Positions 7,499-15,549 of a stretch of 21,424 nucleotides of DNA are shown piece after piece. The translations under genes and the position numbers were made by a program. This DNA comes from an uncultured Caryophanales bacterium (GTDB lineage Bacteria > Bacillota_I > Bacilli_A > RFN20 > CAG-826): assembly GCA_937902735.1 (NCBI GenBank), contig CALELS010000032.1, forward strand, positions 1 to 21,424, given 5' to 3'. Within the stretch, counting starts at the first letter, position 1, and every line of letters starts with the position of its first letter. The notes under the pieces are model-generated. The model had not been told where the DNA came from and did no database searches. It saw only the letters and a program-made list of their open reading frames with translations.

Positions 7499-8761
7499 AT
7501 GAAGAAAAGTAAGATTATTCCAGCAGTTGCAATGTCCACACTTCTTTTAGCAGGTTGTGTTCAAAACAACTCCACTCCATCTTCAGGTAATCTCTTATTA
7601 GATGCCATCGAAAAACTCGAAGTTGGCCAAGTTAAGAAAAAACAAGTTGATAAATTCTTTAAATCTAACATTGTTTCTTCTGGTGACAAATTAATCAAAA
7701 AAGCATCCTATCGCGAAGATTTATTCATGCCATATTGGATGGTTGGTGAAGGTCAAGAAGAAAAGGTGTATCGTGAAGAAGTCAAGAAATCAACTAGAAC
7801 AAAAACATATACCGTTTATGATAACGAGGTTATCAAAACTACTGAAAAATCCAAGATTTATGAATACGATCCATCCACCATTAACGAAGAAAAAGAAGAA
7901 GATGATGGTATCGCAAGAATACCTACCGAAATTGAAGGTACTGCCTATATTTATCACTCTGATGAAGATGAACTTCGTTATACATATACAAGAAATGGTA
8001 AAGCTGATAACGTTTTCTCGTTCTCTGATGCTATAGACTTCGATAACTATCTTTTCGAAGATGTATCTCATAAAGGCGGTTTAGGTTCACTTATTGCTCA
8101 AGCAAAAGAAGACGTTGAAGACCAATTCAACAGCTTTGCTGCTAGTGTTTCCGATTGGGAAAGAGTTGAAGAATTTGATGCCGAAAAACACGAAGATGGT
8201 TCATTCACTCTCAAATTCACTGGTGACTTATGTATGCCACTTTATTCTGCTGAATGGGTTTGGGGTTGTTCATTCGATCCAAAAGATGAAGACCGTGAAG
8301 AACCAATCAGAAAGAAAACAAATGATTACGATAACATTTACGTCGATAGACGTATTCGTACAAATTATGAATTCGTTATCAACAAAGATGGTATTGTCAC
8401 ATATGGTAAATGCACATATCTTTGCTACCATACTTCTGTTTTAGAAGATCCTTATGGTTTATATACCATGGCAAAACGTAATCTTTGCTATCCACTTACT
8501 AAAGAAATGACAAAAAATTTAAGAAAAGTCTTAGTTATTCCTGATACATTTGGTGGGCAAGATAACAAATACCTTGATCCAGATTATGAATATGACGAAT
8601 ATCTTCCATACAATGTTGACTACTTCACTTGTAGTGCTGAAACAAATGGAGAATTCAATCGTGATACTCTTCCAGATCCAACAAATTATCGTTTAATCGA
8701 AGATAGTGTTGATGCTGGTGCATGGATCAACGCTTACGACCTCATTATTGGTCACTTATAA
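7499..8761 (+). CDS. Large predicted lipoprotein, function unknown
   Basis: A 420-residue protein with signal peptide MKKSKIIPAVAMSTLLLAGC and lipobox LLAGC, lipidated cysteine C20, so it should be displayed on the outer membrane face. The mature part is strikingly acidic and tyrosine-rich (EEKEEDD around 136-142; DPDYEYDEYLPYNVDY near 360), with no transmembrane helix after the signal. I see no catalytic motif or repeat and recognise no family; it is not a substrate-binding protein I can identify. A strong Shine-Dalgarno (AAAGGAGA) supports the ATG at 7499. It has its own promoter with a cre-like element upstream and a strong terminator after it, so it is a single-gene unit between ackA and nrnA. 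Its signal peptide style resembles the other two lipoproteins in the window, but the mature sequences look unrelated by eye. Confidence 0.8.
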   Translation: MKKSKIIPAVAMSTLLLAGCVQNNSTPSSGNLLLDAIEKLEVGQVKKKQVDKFFKSNIVSSGDKLIKKASYREDLFMPYWMVGEGQEEKVYREEVKKSTRTKTYTVYDNEVIKTTEKSKIYEYDPSTINEEKEEDDGIARIPTEIEGTAYIYHSDEDELRYTYTRNGKADNVFSFSDAIDFDNYLFEDVSHKGGLGSLIAQAKEDVEDQFNSFAASVSDWERVEEFDAEKHEDGSFTLKFTGDLCMPLYSAEWVWGCSFDPKDEDREEPIRKKTNDYDNIYVDRRIRTNYEFVINKDGIVTYGKCTYLCYHTSVLEDPYGLYTMAKRNLCYPLTKEMTKNLRKVLVIPDTFGGQDNKYLDPDYEYDEYLPYNVDYFTCSAETNGEFNRDTLPDPTNYRLIEDSVDAGAWINAYDLIIGHL

Positions 8762-8777
8762 TCTAAATACATTAATT

Positions 8778-8803
8778 AAGGAGTGAATGTTCACTCCTTT
8801 TCT
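8778..8803 (+). terminator. Intrinsic terminator after the large lipoprotein gene
   Basis: Perfect 10-bp arms, AAGGAGTGAA at 8778-8787 and TTCACTCCTT at 8790-8799, meet with only two bases between them (in practice a tetraloop with a shorter stem) and are followed by a T-rich tract. It lies 17 nt after the stop codon and separates this gene from nrnA. Confidence 0.85.
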
Positions 8804-8825
8804 TTCGTTTTATATATGATTCAAT

Positions 8826-8831
8826 TATAAT
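8826..8831 (+). promoter_or_regulatory. Predicted nrnA -10 element adjacent to the start codon
   Basis: A perfect TATAAT ends 6 nt before the ATG at 8838, and there is no Shine-Dalgarno. With the usual 6-7 nt from -10 to the transcription start, the mRNA would begin at the start codon. The -35 region is poor (TTCGTT at 8804-8809). Confidence 0.5.
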
Positions 8832-8837
8832 TTAGAC

Positions 8838-9833
8838 ATGAAAAATAATATCAATCCATTAATCAAAGAATATTCAAAAAAATTCACTAGAAAATATAAC
8901 AAATTTTTAAAGCTTGTTAAGCAATATGACAAGATTGCAATCTTTCGTCATATAAGACCAGATTTTGATGCAATTGGTTCGCAACTTGCTTTATATTATT
9001 GGCTTAAAGATAACTTCAAAGATAAACAAATTGTTTATGTTGGAGAAAATTCAAGTAATTTATCACCTAAATGTTTTCCTTTTTCGATGGAAGTTGAAGA
9101 TTCATTTTTTGATGATAAAACTTTAGCAATTGCAGTTGATACTTCAGGTAAAGTTCGCATTTCTGATGAAAGATTTAAAAAATGTCATTATTTAATCAAG
9201 ATTGATCATCATCCAGAAGTTGATAGATATGGAAGACTTCAAATTGTTGATCCTTCATTGAGTGCTGCTGGTGAGCTTGTTGCTAATATGCTTTTCTCAT
9301 TTAAAGATTATGAGATTAGTAAAGACTGTGCGATTAACTTATATAAAGCTATCGCTGGTGATTCAAATCGTTTCTTATATGATAGCGTCACTCCTTATAC
9401 CTTCGCTTTATGCGAAGAAATCATGAAAAAAGGCATTGTGTTAAGTTCAATTTATAAAGAAATGTATTTTGATGATTTATCTGCTTTAAATGTTACAAGA
9501 TATGTTATGGATAACTTCAAAGTTACCGAACATGGGGTAGCTTATTACATTCTTGATAAAGATACTTTGAAAAGATTTAATCTACCTCCAGAAAGAGGAA
9601 AAGATAATATTAATATCTTTGATCATTTCCATGGAATTGGCATTTGGTGTTCAATTTCAGAAGATGAGAACAAAGGTGTTTGGAGAGTTTCAATTAGAAG
9701 TGCTTCAATTCCAATTGATGAAGTTGCCGAGAAATATCGAGGTGGAGGACACGCTCAAGCAAGTGGAGCTAAATTAAAAAATCTTAAAGAACTTGATATG
9801 ATGCTCAAAGACTTGGATGCATTACTTGCTTAA
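8838..9833 (+). CDS. nrnA: DHH/DHHA1 phosphoesterase, NrnA-like nanoRNase / pAp phosphatase
   Basis: A 331-residue bifunctional oligoribonuclease and 3'-phosphoadenosine-5'-phosphate phosphatase of the NrnA type. The N-terminal DHH domain shows the metal-binding motifs HIRPDFDAIGSQ (H38, D42, D44), VDTSG (D101) and the signature DHH itself, KIDHHPEVD (D123-H124-H125). The C-terminal DHHA1 domain ends with the substrate-binding YRGGGHAQASGAKL. Family role: degradation of 2-5 nt RNAs left by other RNases and removal of pAp, in the cytoplasm, with Mn2+. It has a terminator on each side, so it is transcribed alone. There is no Shine-Dalgarno before the ATG and a TATAAT is immediately upstream. 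An extra roughly 30-residue basic N-terminal extension precedes the DHH domain. A c-di-nucleotide-related role (GdpP type) is unlikely because the membrane and GGDEF parts are missing. Confidence 0.9.
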   Translation: MKNNINPLIKEYSKKFTRKYNKFLKLVKQYDKIAIFRHIRPDFDAIGSQLALYYWLKDNFKDKQIVYVGENSSNLSPKCFPFSMEVEDSFFDDKTLAIAVDTSGKVRISDERFKKCHYLIKIDHHPEVDRYGRLQIVDPSLSAAGELVANMLFSFKDYEISKDCAINLYKAIAGDSNRFLYDSVTPYTFALCEEIMKKGIVLSSIYKEMYFDDLSALNVTRYVMDNFKVTEHGVAYYILDKDTLKRFNLPPERGKDNINIFDHFHGIGIWCSISEDENKGVWRVSIRSASIPIDEVAEKYRGGGHAQASGAKLKNLKELDMMLKDLDALLA

Positions 9834-9842
9834 CTAAGTTTG

Positions 9843-9870
9843 AAAAGGTCAATTTATTAGACCTTTTTCT
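9843..9870 (+). terminator. Intrinsic terminator between nrnA and dnaE
   Basis: AAAAGGTC (9843-9850), a nine-nucleotide loop, GACCTTTT (9860-9867) and a continuing T-rich tract. It directly follows the nrnA stop codon and precedes the dnaE promoter region. Confidence 0.8.
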
Positions 9871-9898
9871 TTATAGTTTATCTAATAATTGATATTAT
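9870..9898 (+). promoter_or_regulatory. Predicted dnaE operon promoter next to the start codon
   Basis: TATTAT (9893-9898) ends 6 nt before the ATG at 9905, with a weak TTTATA (9870-9875) 17 bp upstream. No Shine-Dalgarno precedes the ATG. Because a terminator lies just before, dnaE needs a promoter in this short gap, which supports the call. Confidence 0.45.
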
Positions 9899-9904
9899 TA
9901 ATGT

Positions 9905-12900
9905 ATGAAGTTTGTCCCTTTACATGCTTATAGTGAATATTCTTTTTTAAAAAGTGGATTGAGACTAAATAATTATGTAAAAGAAGCCAAAAAATTAGGT
10001 TATAAATCACTTGGACTTATTGATTATTCCTCTTTCAGCGGGCTTCCTTATTTTGTTGATGCGTGTCAAAAAGAACTTTTAAATCCTATCTTAGGACAAG
10101 ATTTATTAATTGAAGGAAAACTATTTTCTTTTGTCATATTAAATGAAAGTGGTTATCGAAATTTAATCAAGCTTTCTTACAAAGTAAAACTAGGTGAAAT
10201 ATCTTTAGAAAATTTCAAAGAATATACGAATGGTCTTGTAGTTATTTTAGATGTAAATGAAGTTAGACAAGAATTTGAAAATGATGAGAAATTTAATTTC
10301 TATTTAACAAATCTCACTAGCAAAATAGTTAATTTCTACATGGGAATTAATGATTTTGGTACTAATAGAGGTTTTATTAACAAGATTCGTACTTTCCTAA
10401 TTAATCATGCTTATAAATTAGTTGCATATCCTCATATCAAATATGTTAAGAGAGAAGACGCTATTGTGCTTGATATGGTTGAGGCAATTGCAAAAGGTGA
10501 AAAACTTGATCATAAGGAAAGCGTTGGTAACCATTATTTATTAAGTGAAAAAGACGTTCTTCATTTGTATGAAGAGGATGAAATAAAAGCCACCGAAGAA
10601 ATTGCGTCTTTAGTTAATTTTAAGATCATTGAAAAACGTGGAAAGATGATTAAATTCCATAATGAACTTGGTCTTAGTAGTGATGAATATTTAACTAGAC
10701 TATCATTTGAAGGACTTAGAGATTTAAAACTAGATGATGAAGCTCATAACACAAGGCTCAATATGGAACTTAGTGTCATCAAAGAAATGGGATTTAGTGA
10801 TTATTTCTTAATTGTTCAAGATTATGTTAATTGGGCAAGAAAGCACTTCATTCCAGTTGGTCCAGGAAGAGGAAGTGCAGCTGGTTCATTGGTTGCGCAT
10901 ACTCTTGGAATTACATCCTGCGATCCTCTTGAATACAATTTGTTATTTGAAAGATTTTTAAATAAAGCAAGAAAGACAATGCCTGATATTGACGTTGACT
11001 TCTCTGATATTAAAAGAGAATATGTTGTGCAATATTTAAGAGAAAAATATGGAAGTGAACATGTTTCCTATATTTCCGCTATTCAAACTATTGGAGCTAA
11101 ACAAGCATTAAGAGATATTGGTCGTATATTTGATTATCCTCCTAAAGATATTGATTTACTATCAAGATTAATTCCAAAGAAAGTTAATGATAGTGAGAAA
11201 GATGTTTCTTTAAAAAACACATATAAGACTGTTAAAGATTTTAGATATTTGATTGATAACGATAAATACTATTTAGAGATTGTCTCTTTAGCGAGTAAAA
11301 TTGAAGATTTCCCAAGACAAAGAAGTTTACATGCTGCTGGAGTTGTTTTAAATGAAGATAAATTAATTGATTCTTTGCCTCTTATCCCAGATATGAATGG
11401 TTTGATAGTGGAAGAATATGAAAAAGATTATCTAGAAGCACAAGATTTCCTTAAGATGGATATTCTAGCCATACGTAATTTAACTATTGTCGAAGAAGTT
11501 TTAGAAAAGATTCAAGAACGAGGAATCAATCTTACAATCGATGATATTCCTTATAAAGATAAGAAAGCTTTAGATATTATCTCGTCAGGAGATACAACTG
11601 GTATATTCCAACTTGAATCTAAGGGAATGAGAAACGCAATCAAGATTATTCATATTGATGATTTTAATGATTTAGTTGCCCTACTTGCTTTATATCGACC
11701 AGGTCCAATGAATGAGATTAAAACTTATGCAAGAAGGAAATCTGGTAAAGAAAAGACAACATATATATCAAAAATACAAAAACAGATTCTTGAACCAACA
11801 TATGGAATTATTGTTTATCAAGAACAAGTCATGCAACTTGCTAATTTATTAGCAGGAATGTCGCTTTCTGAAGCAGATTTATTTAGAAGAGCAATATCTA
11901 AAAAAGATAGTTCAAAGATTAATGCTTTAAAAGAAACATTCATTCAAGGTGCTATTAAAAATGGATATCGAAGAGATGTTGCGACAAACATCTTTGATCA
12001 TATTGAGAAATTTGCTAATTATGGTTTTAACAAATCACATGCCGTTTCCTATGCGATATTCTCATCAAGAATGGCCTATTTAAAAGCCAACTATCCAATG
12101 GAATTCTATGCTGCTATTTTAGATAACACTGGTGGAGAATCTGATTCTTTTAATATGACGATTACTGAAATGAAGAAAGCTAATGTTAAGATTTTAAATC
12201 CAGATGTTAATTCTTCGTTTAATAATTTTATTATTAAAGATGGTTCGCTATTGTTCCCACTTAATAGAATCAAAGGTCTTTATAACGAAGTTGCTAATAA
12301 CATTATCTTAGAAAGAGAAGCTAAGGGACCTTTTAGAGACTATTTTGATTTTGTTGTTAGAATGAGAACTCATAAGATGGCTAACGCTCAACTTATGAAA
12401 TTAATTGATGCTGGTGCACTTGATTCACTAGATAAATCTAGAGCATCACTTCGTATAAATATGCCAACCGCTATCGCCTATAGCGATATGATTGCGGATG
12501 ATGATGGAAATCTCATCATCAATATGGCAGATTTTGCTAAACCTGTTTATAAACATATTGAAGATGATGAAATTGAAAACTTAAATCGTGAATATGAAGT
12601 CATGGGTTTAATGATTTCTGGCTCACCCCTTGCAATATATAAGAATTCATTAACAAAACATAAAATTACGAAAAGTGTAGATGTTATAAATTCTCAAAAC
12701 GATATCACTGTTGCAGGTATTGTTAAAACAGTAAAACTTATTAAAACTAAGAAACAAGAGCCAATGGCGTTTGTTACTTTAATGGATGAAACAGGTGAGA
12801 TTGAAATGACTGTATTTAGTGATTTATATGAAATCTCATTTGATGTGCTGAAACATAATTATGCCTTACTTGTGAAAGGTTATTATCAAATATCTCGTGG

Positions 12901-12952
12901 TTCATTTATTGCAAAAGAACTAGTTAAGTTGGAGGCCGATAAACATGAATAA
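9905..12952 (+). CDS. dnaE: DNA polymerase III alpha subunit, DnaE type
   Basis: A 1015-residue C-family replicative polymerase, on the short side as for DnaE of low-GC Gram-positives (DnaE3 group) and lacking the exonuclease insert of PolC. The N-terminal PHP domain (about 1-200) is degenerate: it reads PLHAYSEYS, so expected metal histidines are replaced by P5 and Y9. Polymerase motifs are intact: PVGPGRGSAAGSLVAHTLGI, PDIDVDFSD with catalytic D361 and D363, and the third aspartate D519 in FLKMDILAIRNLT. The thumb/fingers signature ALYRPGPMN and KSHAVSYAIFSSRMAYLKANYP follow, then a C-terminal OB fold (about 935-1000). Family role: lagging-strand or primer-extension synthesis alongside PolC. 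It is first in an operon with polA, which it overlaps by 8 nt (ATGAATAA). Being without proofreading, it would be expected to be error-prone. Confidence 0.96.
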   Translation: MKFVPLHAYSEYSFLKSGLRLNNYVKEAKKLGYKSLGLIDYSSFSGLPYFVDACQKELLNPILGQDLLIEGKLFSFVILNESGYRNLIKLSYKVKLGEISLENFKEYTNGLVVILDVNEVRQEFENDEKFNFYLTNLTSKIVNFYMGINDFGTNRGFINKIRTFLINHAYKLVAYPHIKYVKREDAIVLDMVEAIAKGEKLDHKESVGNHYLLSEKDVLHLYEEDEIKATEEIASLVNFKIIEKRGKMIKFHNELGLSSDEYLTRLSFEGLRDLKLDDEAHNTRLNMELSVIKEMGFSDYFLIVQDYVNWARKHFIPVGPGRGSAAGSLVAHTLGITSCDPLEYNLLFERFLNKARKTMPDIDVDFSDIKREYVVQYLREKYGSEHVSYISAIQTIGAKQALRDIGRIFDYPPKDIDLLSRLIPKKVNDSEKDVSLKNTYKTVKDFRYLIDNDKYYLEIVSLASKIEDFPRQRSLHAAGVVLNEDKLIDSLPLIPDMNGLIVEEYEKDYLEAQDFLKMDILAIRNLTIVEEVLEKIQERGINLTIDDIPYKDKKALDIISSGDTTGIFQLESKGMRNAIKIIHIDDFNDLVALLALYRPGPMNEIKTYARRKSGKEKTTYISKIQKQILEPTYGIIVYQEQVMQLANLLAGMSLSEADLFRRAISKKDSSKINALKETFIQGAIKNGYRRDVATNIFDHIEKFANYGFNKSHAVSYAIFSSRMAYLKANYPMEFYAAILDNTGGESDSFNMTITEMKKANVKILNPDVNSSFNNFIIKDGSLLFPLNRIKGLYNEVANNIILEREAKGPFRDYFDFVVRMRTHKMANAQLMKLIDAGALDSLDKSRASLRINMPTAIAYSDMIADDDGNLIINMADFAKPVYKHIEDDEIENLNREYEVMGLMISGSPLAIYKNSLTKHKITKSVDVINSQNDITVAGIVKTVKLIKTKKQEPMAFVTLMDETGEIEMTVFSDLYEISFDVLKHNYALLVKGYYQISRGSFIAKELVKLEADKHE

Positions 12953-15548
12953 AGCTTATGTTATTGATGGTAATTCACTTCTATTTAGAGCGTTTTACGC
13001 TACTTATAGAGGCGATGATACACAAGTTTTAAGAACAAAAAATGGCATTCCAACTAATGCATTATTTGCATTTGCAAATATGATTAATAAGATCCTAGGT
13101 TCATTAAAAGATGGAGACACGATGTTTGTGGCTTTCGATACAGGAAGAGCAACATTCCGTCATCTTGAAGATGAAGAATATAAAGCTAATAGAAAACCGT
13201 GTCCACCACTTTTAAAAGAACAAATGCCAATTGTGCGTGAGTTCTTAAAATCCTTAAACGTATTTACATATGAAAAAGAAGGATATGAAGCAGATGATTT
13301 AGCGGGTACTTACTCAAAACTCGCTCAAAAAGAAGGATATGAGGTTATTGTCTATACTTCTGATAGAGATTATCTTCAATTAATTGATGATCATATTACT
13401 ATCCATATTTTAAAAACTGGAATGAGTAATATTTTAGTGATGGATGAAAAAGCAATGCTTGAAGAATATGGAATTAAACCTATGCAAATTATTGATTATA
13501 AGGGTTTAAGGGGGGATTCAAGCGATAATCTTCCTGGTATACCAGGTGTTGGAGATAAAACTGCTATCAAATTAATTCAAGATTATGGTTCTTTTGAAAA
13601 GATTATGGAAGTTGCTCCATCGTTAAAATCAAAAGTTGGTGAATCTTTAGTCAACAATCGTAAGATGGGTGAATTATCATATAGACTCGCAAGAATTGAT
13701 ATTAATGTTGAATTACCATTTGAAATTAAAGATACCATCTATGATGGTTATGAATTTAATAACATTGCTTCTTTTGCTGATAAATATGAACTAAAACAAT
13801 TCATGAATAAACTTCCTTCTTCTTTAAAAAGAGGAGGAGCGATTACTACTAATATTGAATATGAAGTTATTTCTTCATTAAAAGATATTGATGTTGGTAA
13901 AGATATCGCTATTTCACTTGATAAAGATGAAGGTAATTATAATGATGCTGTTATTTATGGCTTAGCAATCATTACTGATCAAAATAACTATTACATCAAA
14001 ATAGAAGACTTTAAAAATGATGAAACTTTATTAAACATCCTTAAGGATGAATCAATAAATAAATATTGTTTTGACTTTAAAGCTATTAAAGTTGCTCTTT
14101 CACATTTAGATATCGAACTAAATGGACTAAAATTTGATGCCCTTCTTGCCTCATATTTAATTGATGCAACACTTGATAATAAGCCATCCACTATTATGCA
14201 ATCTTTCGGATACGACATTTCAAGTGATAAATCTGATGAATTATCATTATTTGATAATTCTGATCCAATGATGAATGTTAAATTAGCGTATTATTGTAAA
14301 AAGATTGCTAATAAAGTCATCAGTGAACTTGATAAACTTGAATGCTTAAAACTTTATGAGGAAGTTGAAATCCCACTTTGTAACGTACTTAGTGAGATGG
14401 AAATTGAAGGTTTTCCTCTCGATGTGGATGCTCTTGAAGAATTTGGTGAGACATTCAAGAAACAAATTGAATTATCTAAGCAAAAAATTTATGAACTTGC
14501 GGGTGAAGAATTCAACATTGATAGCCCAAAACAAGTAGGAGAAATCTTATTTAACAAGCTTGAATTACCTGCGAGTAACAAAAAGCAATCTACTTCGGTA
14601 GATGTACTTAAATCATTGATTGGTTATCATCCAATCGTTGGAGAAATATTAACTTATAGAAAATATGCAAAATTAATGTCAACTTATGTGACAGGATTAA
14701 TCTCACACGTTAGAGAAGATGAGAAGATTCACGCTATTTTTAATCAAGCATTAACTCAAACAGGAAGATTGTCTTCTAGTGAGCCCAATCTTCAAAACAT
14801 CTCTATAAGAGATGAAGAAGGTAAGATGATTAGAAAAGCGTTCTATTATAAAGATAAAAATTATTCCATTCTTTCGCTTGATTATTCTCAAATTGAATTA
14901 AGGGTTTTATCTTCCTTGTCTCATTGTGAGAAATTACAACAAGTATTTAAAAATAAAGAAGATATTCACGCTTCTACTGCTAAAAATGTATTTCATATAG
15001 AAAATCCAACCAGTGAACAACGTCGAAGAGCAAAAGCTGTTAACTTCGGTATTATTTATGGAATCTCTGATTGGGGTTTAGCGGATCAAATAGGTTGCTC
15101 ACCAAAAGAAGCTAAAGCGATCATTGATTCATTCTATGAAGCATATCCTGAAGTTGGTGAATATTTTAGAAATATTGTTGAAGAAGCTAACAAGAATTCA
15201 TATGTTTCTACTTTACTTGGTAGAAGAAGATATCTTCATGAAATCCATGACGCTAATTATCAAGTTAGAGAATTTGCTAGAAGAGCTGCAATGAACGCAC
15301 CAATTCAAGGTACTGCTGCAGATTTAATTAAAATCGCGATGATCAAAGTTGATAAAGCACTTAAAAATAATCATCTTAAAACAAAATTAGTACTTCAGAT
15401 TCATGATGAACTGTTATTTAAAGTTCCGAATGATGAAAAAGAAATAGTTTATCCATTAATTAAAGATATTATGGAACATGCTATGGATTTAGATGTTAAT
15501 TTAGAAGTTGATGGAGGATTCGGCCTTACTTGGTACGATGCAAAATAA
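12945..15548 (+). CDS. polA: DNA polymerase I
   Basis: An 867-residue A-family polymerase for Okazaki fragment processing and repair gap filling. The 5' nuclease domain (about 1-290) has VIDGNSLLFRAFYA, the GYEADDLAGTY acidic cluster and TSDRDYLQLID, then the helix-hairpin-helix GIPGVGDKTAIKL. The central 3'-5' exonuclease domain (about 305-460) looks inactive: the DxE motif reads SLDKDEGN and later acidic positions are missing, as in Bacillus and Thermus enzymes. The polymerase domain is intact: motif A DYSQIELR (D646), motif B RRRAKAVNFGIIYGIS, motif C IHDELLF (D821). The ATG at 12945 is preceded by GGAGG at 12931-12935 and overlaps dnaE. The stop is followed after one base by the mutM-coaE start. 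No proofreading is predicted. Confidence 0.97.
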   Translation: MNKAYVIDGNSLLFRAFYATYRGDDTQVLRTKNGIPTNALFAFANMINKILGSLKDGDTMFVAFDTGRATFRHLEDEEYKANRKPCPPLLKEQMPIVREFLKSLNVFTYEKEGYEADDLAGTYSKLAQKEGYEVIVYTSDRDYLQLIDDHITIHILKTGMSNILVMDEKAMLEEYGIKPMQIIDYKGLRGDSSDNLPGIPGVGDKTAIKLIQDYGSFEKIMEVAPSLKSKVGESLVNNRKMGELSYRLARIDINVELPFEIKDTIYDGYEFNNIASFADKYELKQFMNKLPSSLKRGGAITTNIEYEVISSLKDIDVGKDIAISLDKDEGNYNDAVIYGLAIITDQNNYYIKIEDFKNDETLLNILKDESINKYCFDFKAIKVALSHLDIELNGLKFDALLASYLIDATLDNKPSTIMQSFGYDISSDKSDELSLFDNSDPMMNVKLAYYCKKIANKVISELDKLECLKLYEEVEIPLCNVLSEMEIEGFPLDVDALEEFGETFKKQIELSKQKIYELAGEEFNIDSPKQVGEILFNKLELPASNKKQSTSVDVLKSLIGYHPIVGEILTYRKYAKLMSTYVTGLISHVREDEKIHAIFNQALTQTGRLSSSEPNLQNISIRDEEGKMIRKAFYYKDKNYSILSLDYSQIELRVLSSLSHCEKLQQVFKNKEDIHASTAKNVFHIENPTSEQRRRAKAVNFGIIYGISDWGLADQIGCSPKEAKAIIDSFYEAYPEVGEYFRNIVEEANKNSYVSTLLGRRRYLHEIHDANYQVREFARRAAMNAPIQGTAADLIKIAMIKVDKALKNNHLKTKLVLQIHDELLFKVPNDEKEIVYPLIKDIMEHAMDLDVNLEVDGGFGLTWYDAK

Positions 15549-15549
15549 T

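Noticed and set aside
15508..15549. A 14-codon upstream extension of the mutM-coaE frame
   Set aside because: MutM requires proline directly after the initiator methionine (P2 is catalytic), so the ATG at 15550 must be the start; the extension lies within polA.
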